DNA of 64,000 bases from Alitta virens. Its lineage: Eukaryota; Annelida; Polychaeta; Phyllodocida; Nereididae. The stretch lies in the NCBI GenBank assembly GCA_932294295.1, contig OW028575.1, positions 37,140,253 through 37,204,252 on the forward strand, in the 5' to 3' direction. Positions within the stretch are counted from its first letter, which is position 1; every line of letters begins with the position of its first letter. The position numbers and the translations under genes were made by a program. This document shows, in pieces, positions 12,598 to 27,500 of the stretch. The notes below the pieces were generated by a model. The model made no database searches, was not told the origin of the DNA, and worked only from the letters and a program-made list of their open reading frames with translations.

Positions 12598-15500
12598 TCA
12601 ATCACAGCTATAGATGATCACTTTGTTTGGGTCTGGAAAAGGAAAGTTATCATGTTACATAATTGCTCATAAAATGTAACATCAAACGAGCAGATATCAG
12701 AAAACCAAAAAAAGGTACATACTCCTTTGTGCCAGTTCTGCCAAACGATCCCATTCTGAAATACCCATTCAAAATGTTTTTTTATTAATTATCTCTTGAT
12801 TCGTTTTCATGCTTTCATTAACAGTTATAACTAAATAATTTAAACAAAAATATGTTATTCACGATTATCACAACTAAATAACTTAAAGAAAATGTTTTCA
12901 CAACAATATCTGGATATCAGCACTCGGATAATAGTCACCTTTACGAATGAAGTAGACGGTGTCCTCCAGAGCGAAGTTAGCACAATCATTTCTTGGATCA
13001 TACAGATGTTCTGGCACAGTGATGGGATGCAGACCAGCCAGAGCAGAGGGAAGTCCATCTCTGGCATGTGCAGGTTCGGACTGCAGTGGTGCCACAGGGG
13101 AAGGCTCTCCTGCAGCTGAGGGAACCACTTGTCCTTCAGGAGTATGGTCACTGACGAAGTCAGTCTCAGGCCCCAAGAATGTCAAACCGGGAGATCCCTG
13201 AGGTGGAGAGGGTAAGATGAGTCCATTGGCCTTGCGAGGAATAACTTTTCCCTTGTCTACCTTGTAACGGAAATTCGCATCACATGGATCGTCAAATCCG
13301 AACGAAATGTCTATTTTTGGGGAGGGTGAAACAAGGCCACCAAGAGCCTGAGCCGGCCTGTCCATGAATATCACACTACACACTGTTGACTTTTTGTGAT
13401 TGTTCTCTACAGGTTTTGATACATTTTGCACGTTACACTGGGCATTATTGCTGGAAGCTTTTATGTCCATACTACCACTAACAGCTGGGCGGAGTTCTGA
13501 GGCAAAACAAGTCAAGGTATTTTCAATACCACCGCCTCTACTACAAGCAGTACTGTTACTTTGGCCACCACTAGATCCTTCGTCATTGGACTGAATGTGG
13601 CTTTCACCCACAAATTCAAGATCAAATTTATTATTGTTGTCCTTGGCAAAAATGTTTCCACTGTTACAAATGGGAGTGGCATCCCTACTGCTTGCTACAA
13701 CCTGGTTACTAGCAGGCAAGTCTCTCTCTTGCAAAGACACTGTTGGAGTTTTAGCTTTTGAGATACTTCTACAACTAGCTTGAAGATCACAGTTGTTGGA
13801 TGCAGGAAAGTCATTGAGAGTTGGAAGTTCAGGAGACTGACTGGCGGGCGGGGAAACATCAACAGGAGGATGCTGAGGGTCCTCCCCAGTCATCTTCTCC
13901 TCCCCAGCTGCCTTGCTGCTCAATGCTGGGGCCACCAAGCCAATGCCATTCATTTGCCTAGGCTTAGCAGCTATTTTTGCATACGAAATAACAGGGCAAG
14001 TAGAGAGCAAGTCATTGCAGGTTCCTGTTGGGAGTGACTTGACCGATTCCAAGTCACTGTCATCAGGACTGATCTCAACCTGAACATTTCCAGTTGAGTT
14101 ACGACGTCCTTCACAGCCTCGCGTGTTCCCTCCCAACTCCGGAAATGCAGAGGGACTGAAAGCACGCTCACGCTTGTCTGGTCTACTAGAAGACTTGGGT
14201 GGTGGTGTGACTGACCGAGCAACTGGAACATGTCTATGGTATTCACGAGTGAAATGATTAAAGTGATGGTCATAATGCTCACGATGTGATGATGATGAAG
14301 TGACAGGTCCAGTTGATTTCGGTTTCTTTTTCTTGCAAACCACTTGAAAATCATTATCCTTATCAGTAATGGCTGCAATGTCTTTATCAGTGAATATGTA
14401 ATTGTCATTGTAACTGTGGAAGTCAATGTCAGCCAGGGGCCCTTCGTCAGTGGGCGGAGAGACAGGTATGGGTGAGGTAGGCATTTTATGGTTCATGTCA
14501 ATTGAGCTCACCTCGCTCTGTGCTGGCTCACTGCTCACATCTTTCAGCTCACTACCTTCACTGACTCGGGAGCTGGTGTCCTCACCATGCTCACTTCCCA
14601 CCTCTGACTCCTTTGGACTATCTGTGAGTGAAGAGCTTCGGCCCTTCCTGACTTTTTTGCAGGCAGTTTTGTCGTTAATACTGCCTGATGACACAGAGTT
14701 CTGATTTGTCTTGCTCTTTTCCTTTTTGCGCTTTGACACATTGTCTGAGTTCTCTATGAACTGGAGGAGATCATCGACAGACTTGTCCCCACAATTGTTG
14801 GGAAACAAACTCCCAGCTTTCTGCAACGGACTGTCTTTTTTCTTTTTGCGCCGAGCAACACCGTTGTCAGATGCCGAGGGCATACTGTCTCTGTTCAGGT
14901 CCTCATTTCTATCCTCAGGATAGTCTCTGTGGTCACTGGAAATAGGACCATTAATTTTGGTGAACTGGGGTCGCGGCTGAGGCGGCTGCAACTTGTTTTC
15001 AGAGTTACTGTTGGATTTGCCTATCACCGGGTTTCCATTTACGTCCATAGATTCCTTGTTAGTCGTATTTCTCTCCACCTTCCCACCACTGTCATCTGCA
15101 ACAAAAAAATATAAAGCAATTATATATACGATCATAAATACAGTTACAGTTGCATAATTTAGACCTCAAGGCAAACATGATAATTAGTTTCCTTTCAATG
15201 ACAACAAGACTGTAAGAATGATCATTAATATTTTGACCTCAATAAAACATTTTCAGAAACAACCTTGACAATAGTACTGTTCAATTCCAACTTAGTCATT
15301 ATCCTAGTTGCTTAATTAAGACAAATGAGCCAATATTTCATACCACTGAACATATGAACATTTTATTTACAAATCTTATTGTAATAAACATTCCAGGAAT
15401 AAATGCCAATTATGCCTCCAATCATTGTATGGATACATTGGATAGCCCCCTTTTCAGTCATATTATCACAATTCTGAAGCAAGACTAGAATTCTAAGACG

Positions 15501-18500
15501 GTGAATATCCATAAAGTACACAAACGAGCAGTGGCTTTAATGCTACTGTCATCTCCAACAACATCCGTCATGAGCCGGACAACCTACACCAGAAATACGC
15601 CGTTCTTCAGCAGCCGCTCATCATGTCTGAGAGGAGACCCACAGGACAGCAGTGTATGTCAGATGGCCGGGAATGGGGTGGGGGGGGGGGGGGGGCTGCT
15701 GCAGCTGGGGGGGGGGGGGGGACTGGGGCTGGGGGGAGGCTGCTCCAGCCGAGATTGATGTAAAACGAGCTGGCTAGATGTGGATAAACACTCCATCATT
15801 AACAACGTGGTTCACCTCCACATAATACTTAAAGACAGCTGCAATTAGTAATAGTAGTATGGTGATTCCACTTGCAATATAGTGCTTTACTAGCATTACT
15901 GCTGGGAGATGTTTGTCTACATATAAAAAGACAGGTGACATTATTGCATGCAGTATATACATCTTGGGCATCAAGCCAAAATCCATAGTCAACTATATTG
16001 GAGGCTTTTATATGACTAACCTTCAGTATTGCTATTGACCCCAGCGATATCATGAATAAAAAGATACATGAAGCAAACAGTAATCATTGTCAATGAAAAA
16101 TTGCCATGTTGATGCATGAAATTAGTAGACTTCTACAATTCGTCCTCCGCAAAACCTCAGGGAGGCAGGTAATGTGCACAGGAGCGCTCCTTCAATTTCA
16201 TGAAATGCTGCCAACATTCCTCGTGTTTTTACAACTTACTGCAAAAAACCAATCCTTAGATTCTGAGGAAGGTTGTTTGCTCATCACAACAGATATTAGA
16301 CGGCACCTTTATAAACTGGCAGAAAGGACACAACTATGCACACATAATCATGATTAATCTCTGGTATAAGAATTGATGGTTGATGAACATTCATTGCAAT
16401 CATATAATGATTATACTGTATGTAGTACAAACAAGCCTACAGGTGCAGTATGTACCGCATGTTCATCAACAGATTCACTCGACATATTCACTCGATGTCT
16501 ATAGTCAAGCCAGACACAGGCTATGCATAATTGACCAACAAAAATACTACATTTTGTATGTCTGCTACAAAAAAAAAAGAGACATTCATGAATCACAATT
16601 GGAGTCAGTGAAGGTAAACGTGGCAACCAGCGCCCTGTGATGAGTGTTGATTTAGCTTGACACTACGCAGAATGACCTCTGTGATAATATCAATCTTATC
16701 AAGACTTATCTATTATGGATCTGAAACCAAGCTGATAATGATATTATGATGATAATGCAAAGATTCGATAATCTATTAAATCAAAGCCATTAACTTGAGT
16801 TACAACACAGGAATGAGATATACCTATTCTCTCTTTTCAAGGATTAAAAACAATATGGTACATTTTGCAGCAACAATCAGACAACTACTGAATTGCAACC
16901 CTACAGAAAATCGCATTTCTTGTGAAACATGAATCAATTTAGACTGCTACAACCTTCAATATTTCAAGTATCACAGATTCTTTATTATAGCAGTAAAATC
17001 GGTTTACTTTGCATGATTTGTAACCAAGTTTATTTATCTTCCACAAAACGTTTCCTATCTTAAGAATACTCGACCCCAGTGTTTAGTGGCAACGATTTGT
17101 TTGAGAGCATAACTTTTCCAAAATATGTTAGCATGACCTTTACTTAACCTCATAATCCTATGCCAAGAGGGTCACACTAAGGGCAGACTTAGTGTCTGCT
17201 TAATTGTTTAGGTCAACAATAAACTCGAGCCACCTAAAGTATTTTTTTTAGCTTAAGCAATTTAAGCTGACACAGCAAAAACATGTAAATACATACGTCT
17301 AGTGATGTGTTGGTCCCATCTAGTGCTCTCAAAATTTGAAATCACAAGACAGTCACATGGTAGGAAACAATAACTCAGTGGAAAAAGTGGGAATTGTAAA
17401 TGGCTTCCATAAATGACTTTTCTGCCATAAGAGGCCAAAACACAGAAAACCACAATGCTACACCAATTCTCATGAAGTTGCATCCATGCTACATTGAGCA
17501 ACATCACCACCATTAACAATAATTCCACAAAATGAAAATTTCTGTTGTTACCAAGAATTTTTAACAGGAAATATACATTTGAACCAAACAAGATGTTGGC
17601 AATGTTTTTTAATACACATTTATAATCTTTTTTTTTTTCTATTTTTTTTTTGTAGCAAGGGTTGCGTTGCATGTGGTTTGTATTTAATTTTTTGTATTTT
17701 CCGTCTTATTTTGATTTCTTTTTCTAATCAATTTTTCAATTTATTTATATTTACATGACAGTTACATGCGATTAGCATGATTAGAAATGGGTTCAACTGT
17801 ATGCTCATCACCAATCAATAGCGTGATTACCACGGTCAATTCTGTTATGTATACTTATTTCCCTTCTGATGAATATTGAGCATACTGAATATATTCATAA
17901 GCCTATTAGCCAAAAGCTATTAATACAGATCCATACACAGATTATCCTCTGGGGCTATCTGAACTAACAGTATGCATCAGTGAGGGACACTGTCACCATC
18001 GGTATCACCTCTGACCCACAAATTTCCTAATTTCATATCAATAAAATATCAAACCGCCCAGAATGTGAGTAGCATTCTATGAGAGAACTCTGCCAGTCTG
18101 CCTTGCCTTATATTATAAATGTCAAGTGATAAATCACAAGACCAATTAATTTTGAAGAAAACTGATATATTATGTTATATTTTCAACATCATAGAGCAGG
18201 GATCTCTCCCAACTTTGAAAATGATTAGCCACGGTTGGATAGATTGCATAGTAAATGGTCACCTGAAAATTAGCCACAAATGATAAAGTACAAAACAAGA
18301 GTAGCCACATGGCTATTGGATTAGCATATACTACGTGGCTACTGCTAGAGAGAACGCTGATAGAGAGACCTAAAAGCTAATGGACCAATTAAAATCCTTG
18401 GACAATGAATTTGATAAATTTCATTAAAATCGTCAAAGTAGAACCTGGAACATCTATGGAGTGCAATATTTCCAGAACATATCCATGGTAACAGTAACCT

Positions 18501-21500
18501 TACCTCCAGGCAAGGGCACTGAACACCATAGACCCTCTCCTTGCGCTAAACTTTACAACAACTATCTAAATAATATTTCTTCTACAATAACCCTGGAAAC
18601 AGGTAGCTGCTGCTGATGCTGGGGGAAAAAATGCTCCAGGTATGTTCCTCTAGGAGCAATACCTGGTCCCCATCCGATACAGACCAGGTGTTTCCAACAT
18701 CTCATTCACCAGAATACCACACCACTGGCCCTGACACCTCCTCTCTGCAAGTTTTTTTTATTATTATGTGATACATAGAATAACACACCTAGGATGATGG
18801 CACATGTTGATAACTAGTATTGTCATCATATTGCTCAAATTATGTGTAGAAAAGGTCACAAATGAGTTTCTGTTAAAATAAGCAAATGTGCACATTCTTG
18901 ACACCCTTTTTCAATAGGAGCGAAGCAATCCGTCTTAAAACTGTTGAATAGTTCCATTTTCCAGTATATTTAATTCCTATTGCAAAACAATCGACAAAAG
19001 TAGCTATCAACACGTAACTGAATCAACTCGCTGCGCAATAAACAATAAATCATGATGAAAAGCTTCATAAAGGATTTGTTCAAAAACATTCAGTCCTGAA
19101 GAAAAACTTGGCAAATGTCAATAAATGGTGGGCATTATAATTGGAGCACTGTGTATTGCGCCATAAAGGTGACATCTATATTTTCAGACCGCAAATTGTG
19201 AGTCACTGCAGAAAATAGTGAATGTATTGATTGCATATGTACACAGGCCTTCCAACTGACAACACAGGATATTGCTGGTTTATGAAGTGCATTTTCACAA
19301 GGTAGATTGATGCTATAGTCATTTAATTACAACATTTGAAAATACACAAATGCATCAATTCAAGTGTGACACGGGTTGTTATGTAACAGCAAGTCACAGA
19401 AAGTGAAGATCAGATGAAGCTTAAACCATGGAGGTATTATAGACCAACACAACAGTGCCCTATCAATAGCAAGCACTTTCGGATCAATATGAGTGAAGCA
19501 AGCCAGCATCCTCTAAGCATCTTAAAATAGCCAGGTCTCATCTCCAGGAGAGCAGCATAACTGTAGAATATTACTAGCAATATGTTTGTGTGGTGATGCT
19601 ACAAATACTATACAGTGTAGTATCCTTCAACTGCAGCTGATGATTCATACATAGAGTGAATTGCATACAATCTAAGTGGGTCAATGTAACGTAGCATAGG
19701 ATCCAGCTGACCTTATATTCTAGATGTTGGGTTGCAGCTCTCCCACCTACCTGTTGTGTGTTGCCTACATGTTTGTCAGACTCTCCCAGGGCAAAATTTA
19801 GCAGCACAACTGTAGCTGGTAGGAGCCAGAGGGCCAGAGCAGTCGGCCAACCACAAGCACACGAGCTTGTCTAATGGCAATGTGCCTCGTTCCAACCAGT
19901 AGTGTATGAATCTAGGCAAGATGCTAGACTGTAGACCCCACACCCACCCAGCTCCCATGCAACGCTCCCCTCCCACCTCATAGCACGGCATTCTACCTGT
20001 TAACCACAATACAACAAAGGGGATGCTAGAGTAACACCCCAGTAGCTTGAATATATACCTGTCCTGCTCACTGGATAAAATGTCTGCTTCCATCAGAACC
20101 TAGAGCACTGGCAGCAGCTAGCAGCTGCCTCTCTCTGATAGCATGGGCTGATTCAATCCACACGCTGTCATTTATTTCACCCATCTAATCATGTAGGAGT
20201 ATAGCGTGCACTTGCATTTAAAACGGATAAACTACAGATTGTAGTCTCATAGACACTAATTGACTTACAGTGCTATCTTCTGAAGCAACCATGAACACGC
20301 ATATGTGCGGAGTAAGTGGCCATAAATAGCACCCATGAACGCGATGACGTCCACTCACCTTGGTCGAAGTCAGACCTGTCAGGAAAAGGCTGAGGCATCT
20401 CGATGGATACAAGACGATATTAGATAATCCTAGACTAAGATATCATGATGAGGATGATTGTAACTAGGAATTCGAGATGGAATGGTGGAACACTGTACAT
20501 GAGCAGGTGAGGCTGACCAGCACAGTGCTGCCACCTCTCCGCAGCACGACGCCACAGCAAACCAACTAATCAATATGACAGTGATCTAGGTCACTCTGCA
20601 GGGCTTTCCTTATCCCCAAAACTCCTACAATTTTTGCTTATCTGTCAATATCTTCTTCTCTATAAATTTTAATCTTTACATACTTTATTATAAAAATATT
20701 TTAGTTTATCCCTGCACTGACCCCCCCCCCCCCCCCCTTTCCGCAATTTCATCGAGGGTCCACTGAGGATCCAGGATCTAGATACATACAAAATCATTGT
20801 CAAACATAAATTCACCATACAACTGAGATTAAGTAGGTCAGTGCTACCCTTGAACTTCAATACTAAAAAATATAATCACTAGCGAATCTGCTAAGCTAAG
20901 GTAGACTTATCTGTTCAACAAAAATGTGGGAAGTCATAATACAGGAGCCATTACTAGGCACAAGATCAATACTGGATCAATACACATTCATTTACTGCAT
21001 CGGGGGTCATGCTAGGCAATCTGAGCAATTGAAGAGCATTCAAGTATCTCTTCATGTCTTAAATACAATGGTCATATTCTGTAAAATGCCTCCCGTTTAA
21101 CAGTGTAGATAGAGCACACCTGTGACAGTTTATCAAGCCAACGACTTCTTACCTATCCCCGTGCAATATTTGTCAAACAACATCATGAATGCCTTAGTAA
21201 CTTCTAAGGGATACATGATACAAATCTGTGACATTTCAGATCTATATCTCCAAATGAAATTCATCTATAATTCAGAATCAGCACTGTCCTGCAACATGGA
21301 TTAGTCGATTTTCACAGTTTCGCTTTTCCCCCACTTCCTGCCCTGGTCCAAATTAGACCCATTTCAAAGTTCTTACAATTCAATCAATAACACAATAACC
21401 GAGCAATAACCAACGAAAATGTTAGTTAACTCCCTCTGAGTGCGAACTGAATGTTTTCCGTAATAAAGACAGTAAAAACAATCAAACAAATTAGTAAATA

Positions 21501-24500
21501 TGCCTAATGGAGTATATTTTAGTCATATCCCTTATAGTCAGGAGTTAACTAACATTTGTGTTGTTTATATCCCTCCACCTTCGGCAGTTAACTCCCGACC
21601 ATGAGGGATATAACTAATACTTGTCACATAGCACATGAACACCCCCTTGTCTACCCACTCATATCCAATATAAAACCTATCAAAACAACTGCTGTGTAAA
21701 CATAGAATCACCGTCCTGGCTCCTTTTATAACGCATTCTTCTAAACTACATATATTACGTAACGACCCTCAATAACACAGTTGGCTATTTGTTCATTGGA
21801 CCACCTGAAACTTAACATTAGTTCATCGGGAGTTACACGAGTTTCTGTCGCCTTCTGCAATGAATGGGGGACACTGTCAGTCCTTGACAATTACAAAACA
21901 AATCAATCATAAATCTTTTCATTTCAAACAGAGCATGCACCCTGCTATTCACTCACATGCCAAGGCCTGGGCATTGAGTTACAACATCAATCCTCTAATC
22001 AATTGTATCAAGTTATGCTGCATTTTCTGTAAACTGCTTACTATGTCAATGTTCATTTACAAAATCTCATATGTTAAAACGTACATAAAATCAAATCATG
22101 GAAATGATACGTATGCACAATTAAATCAGCTGCTCACACTCTAGAGTGTAGTGCGCATATCATGTATTAGTATAACAATCATATATCGTGGAGTCGCTGA
22201 TAATATAGTGAAGTCCTCACTATACTATGTTTACTACACACACAGTGTGACACAGTCACATAACTATAAAATATTCAAAAAGTGGAGGTGGATAGAAACT
22301 TGTAACGGCCCACTCTTGAAACTTGCCATGGCCCCACTCATCATGATATTAACTAGCTGAATTAGATATTATGTAACAAGAACTCATTACATTTAGCAAT
22401 TAGAGATGTGCAATGTTACCCTGATACTGATGTGATTGATATTTTCCTTAGTTTAAATTTGTGCTACAGACAGAAGAATGTCAGTTGCTGCCTAACTTGC
22501 ATGATGGATATGTAGTTAATCCCCCCCCAATACAAAACAATAAGATAGGAAAGTAAATAGGTGTCGCCACATGCCTACAATGAAGCACGCACCCTGACGG
22601 ACAATATCAACACTTCACAAATGCACAAGTTTTACCATAGAGTCACTAGTCTTGTGACTCCATGGTTTTACAATTAAGCAGAAGATAGCAGAAATAAACA
22701 ATTAATATTTAAACTAAAATCTGAGTAATGGAGTCAGATTTTTTTTTTCACAATAATGTTGACCACAATTTCCTGCATTTCAACTGGTATCTAATAAGCC
22801 AGGGCTCCTGAGCCTCCTGATAAGAGCCAGTCTGGCATTTTAAACTTAAATTTCCGATAAAACCATGGAAAATCTCTTCTTCTTATTTTGTCCCGGTTCC
22901 TAAATAATTGCCAGCTTAAAATGCAGGGGCATCTTATTTAAGCAAAGGTCCTTGCCTCAAGCTTTCTTAGATCCGCGTCAAAAAGACAATCCTATGTAAT
23001 CAAAAGGTAATCATTGAACCTTGTTATGTAGGTGCACCAGACACACTAGCATATATTTTGCAGCTAGGTCAAATTTGGCCACTCCGTTCAGATAGGCCAT
23101 AAAAAAGTAGCATTTGTGATATTGTATAGCAAATTCAAGGACATATGCTATGCATTATGTTTTTCATTATAATTAACAATTATGTGCAGTAGTTCATTTC
23201 CATAAATATAATCTACTTCAGACCTCTGCCTTATGCAGACAAAAAATATTATCTTTGATGGACTAGTTCCATTGTAATTTTTAACCATTCCAATGATTTA
23301 TAAAATATAACTTATTTTCTTACACACAAAAATGAAATCATAATCAGAGACATTCTAACACAAGATCTTGTTCCTCACCTAGTCATCTTTCTTTTTAAAA
23401 TGCTCGAGATATACTGATGCTATGATGCTGGGGTAAGTTGGGGAAAGGGACCAAATTATGCTAATACCAAATACTGGTGATTTTACACTTCTGTCACTAT
23501 AATATTTTTAATAGGATCCGATTCACAGATACTTAGATTATGTTATGTTGGAACATGTACATAACTACTCACTGAGTACTCAGTCCGCAGATGATTCAGA
23601 AATCCAAGTCTTGCCCAGGGGGGTCATATTAATCCACAGAACTTACGGGAGTTAAGATCATGCTAGCATTTGCAAAGGTCAAATTTCCTTTGCAAGCCCA
23701 GATTTCACAATACGATCAACTGGCGATAGATAAAAAGGTAACACTGAACAGAAGGAGGGCATCATATTTAGAAAAGATAAAAAGTATCAGACATTTAGTA
23801 CTTGTGGTAAGTAACTATGGTAACAAACATAAGAGAGCAGTTAGGGCATGGAGGTTAGGTTGACATTTTCTAAGTGCAGAATTGTATCTGTAACAGCAGC
23901 CACACTGAATATGGTGATTGAAAGAACAAGCCCACTGAAAAATGGTGATTTAAAAAATAAGCCCACTGAAAAAGTGTCTAAATCTTACTGGAGATGCATA
24001 AAAAATGTTGGCATACTGGGAGCCTATGTAAATTCATCAAATAGCAGGCACTTTTCACCTTTTTTTTTGGGGGGGGGGGGGGGGAGATGACCTAATAGCA
24101 AGAAGGATATCTCATTAACTAAATAATGAATGAGAGCTTGATAAACATCTATGTAATAGTCAGTGAGTTTTAAATTATTACATTAATATTACCTACATTA
24201 CTTAATTGTATAACCCGATGCGTAAATCATTACCAAATACAATGCAGTACTAGTGTAAGTTTGATTAATTTTGAACAGGTGTTAAAATGATTTTGACCAG
24301 TACTGTACACTTCTCAGTTACAGTGTGCTAAGTACTCGACCAATCATGTTGGTTGTAACTTGAATAATATTCATCCTAATTAAATGTCAGCTGTTTCATT
24401 TTATAATCATCCAGTACATTTTCTATGAAGCCTGAGTCTTACAAGAAAGCAATGAATCAAACTTATCGAAAGACCAGGTAACTTCACATCAATAAATTAT

Positions 24501-27500
24501 CAATGATAACATGGATTTCACAGCATATGCCAAGGATGCTGATCTATGCTACACATTAACGAATGATTAAGTCGGCCCCGCTAATCAAGCATTCAGGGCT
24601 GTCCCATCTAAAAGTGTGGGGTGGGGATTTTGAAAAAGTGGGAGGGGGGTGGATGACCAGTATTTTCTTGATATCTTAATTTAGAAAAAAAAAGGAGTAG
24701 GGAGGATATATCTATACTCACACCCCCTTAACTGAATACTGATCTGTTGAAACTTGAATTGAGTGACAGGTAGCACATTGGACATTAAGTAGGGCTTACA
24801 GAGTGCATATATTTTGTTTTTCGGCGTTTACAGCTTATATACATATTATATACGTATGGTGCAATGGCCAAGTTTAAATCTTCATATAACAATGATTACC
24901 GAGCATAAACATGACAGCCATGGCCTGTGCTATGAGCAAAGGCACCATTTGCAAAGCAGGTCGCAAAAAAGAAAAGCAAGTGTGCAAAACCATGTCAACT
25001 GAGTGAGCTGGTCTTAACATTTAAAAAGACCTGACCATCAGATTTAAGCACTCACTAACAATGTAACACTATGCCGATTCCTCCAGCCACCTGATCTCAA
25101 AAAGTTTAAGTCAGATTCTGAGGCTCTGAGCAGTCTGTATATCTGGTAGAAGTGGTACAAGCAACACAACAAACATGTTCTACATTTTCTAAACACCCTC
25201 AAGCACTTGTCAATGTTACAAAGTAAAGGTTATTAGGGAATTATGTCAATTCACATCATCAAATAGATTTTTGCATTAAATTCGGCAGTTAACAAGGTCA
25301 TAATACGTCAATGACGTCTAAACAAGGTAGCACACAAGGGTAACTGGGACAGGTAAACAAAGTAGGATAAAGGGGTTACATACCTATAGATATGCGTTGT
25401 ACTGTAGCAGTATGTCTGGCTGAAGTAGCAGAAGGCCTACACAGCCTGTACTGAGGAGTTTGCCTCTGAGCTACAAGCATTGTCACTGGCTGTAGCCTTA
25501 ATTACTCCTGGTATGTTAATGAGATCTTAATTGTTTTTGATCAATAATGATAAACAACTGTTGTAGTGCTTGGTGTATGCAATGACGAAAGTAGTAGCAG
25601 TTAGGTAAGCCCAGCTCAGTTATAACACAGCAGCAGCGACGCACATGGCTGGTGAACTATGCTCCCTTAAACTGGTCTTGTATTGTTGCATGTTGTGTTA
25701 AAGCATGTCTTGACTCCCAACAGCCAGGAGAGACTAGGATAATGCTATTCCAATGTAATGATCCATTCTGCTGCCAATCTAGTCTCTCCAAGAGGAGCAG
25801 TAGCTTGCCACACGTTGCTGTGTCCGAACGTCCTTCCCAGCTGCAACACAGTGACCTCTGTGTATGAAAAGCAAGACTCTAGTCCCAGATCTCCAACATG
25901 GCAGATGTTGCAGCCACGACCGGTAGAGCGAGCCACTGCTTTAAGAGAAATGTCAAAGAGCTGTCATGTCCCAGACCTGTCATTGACAACACGTGCTACT
26001 GATGCAGGTTTTGACAGATGCTATGAGGGGCTGACCAACACTGAGGGCACGTTACAAAACATCTGCGCTGATTGGTTGGGCGATGACCACTCCCCCACTC
26101 AACAGCCAATCAGGAGACAGCTCACTGCTGTTACCATGCTGTCACCTTGGAACCTCCACATCAGCATGACAGCTTGTTCCAGACGCACAATAAAAGGTGA
26201 CTAGACCACCCAGAACAATCTAATGTCTTGAAATACCAATAGGTAGAATGTACTGAACATGTGCAGAGCTGATACTTCATGCACCAAGCTATATGTTCAC
26301 AAACCATACAGTATGAATTGCATACATTTTCATAATTTGCCTGGAATAGTGATCAACCTTAAAACAGCAAAATCATGCAAGAAACTAAATTTTACTATGT
26401 CCTATTTTCTCCTTCATTGAAATTGCTATATCATTCACAAACACTATGAAACAATAGCCAAACACTACCACAATGGGATATTTCGCAATGTCAAACATAT
26501 GGGTCATCTTTGATACCCTCAGCTGTCTGATGCAAGAGCAAAGTACACCAGGTGCTCTGCTCCATGTCTCATTTCACAATATGCACAATGGAAGAAGTTC
26601 AGTTGAAGCCGTACTAAAGCATTTGCCACACGCGAAGTGTTGATTCCATTTTACACGAAACCACTGCTCTACATACAAATGTTTTTAACTTTTTTAAAAT
26701 CATTTTTTTGCTTTTTTGTTCAGTAAAAAATCTGTCTCCAGAAAATGAATTGTAATTCTAGATCTCAAGAAATAATTTGCCAAGAAAATTTAAGGACTGG
26801 GTTTCCGAAAGATTTTTATATTGCCTAGTGCCAATCATTGGGCAAATGGTCTACTGCTCCAGCGGAAAACAATACACCATACAAAATTCCTCACTGAAAT
26901 TCTGGGCTTTGCCTTTCTGAAACCTCCCCCACCCTTATTTCACATAAGAATGGTGAGAACACCACGATATCCTTGATTTTTCTTCATTAAATGGAACTAT
27001 CATAATACATTGTTCTGCATCGCTGTAAGCTGAAAATGACTGTAAAATACTGTCAACAAATTGGGGGCACCTTGTGAAGTATGGAGATAATACATTAGGT
27101 GTCGCTTATGTAGCTACAGCAACCCGTGCAGGTGGCTGGAGGAATCAGCATCGTGTTCTCTAGAACTGATTACATACCATTACATATGATAGGCCCACAC
27201 CGACAGGTAGTCTAACTTTAACAGCAGTTTACTGAATCAAATTAAGCATTCGAATACATTCTGACATGAACCCATTTTACCATGGTAGTTTCTCTGGCAG
27301 GAAGGACCCACTGTGCACCTCCACCCCCAGGACTGGTGGAAAGGCAGCTGCCGAAAGTGTTCAGGAGGATGTCCTCTTTCAAACATTTTGTGGATTCTCT
27401 TTTTTTTTAAACCCTCAGTGAAGATTTAAAAGAGCTAACCTTTTATATTAAAATAATACACAAGCAAAGCATGGTAACTTTGCACTGCTTAGGTAAACTT

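Noticed and set aside
12892..14923. Numerous + strand and other-frame open frames opposite the large exon
   Set aside because: These are shadows of the 2157-nt coding exon on the minus strand.
19776..20093. 105-codon minus-strand open frame
   Set aside because: No recognisable motif and no good splice context; probably chance.
25758..26204. 148-codon + strand open frame
   Set aside because: No domain, no splice or codon-use support, and it overlaps the CCAAT-rich stretch; kept only as part of the intron description.
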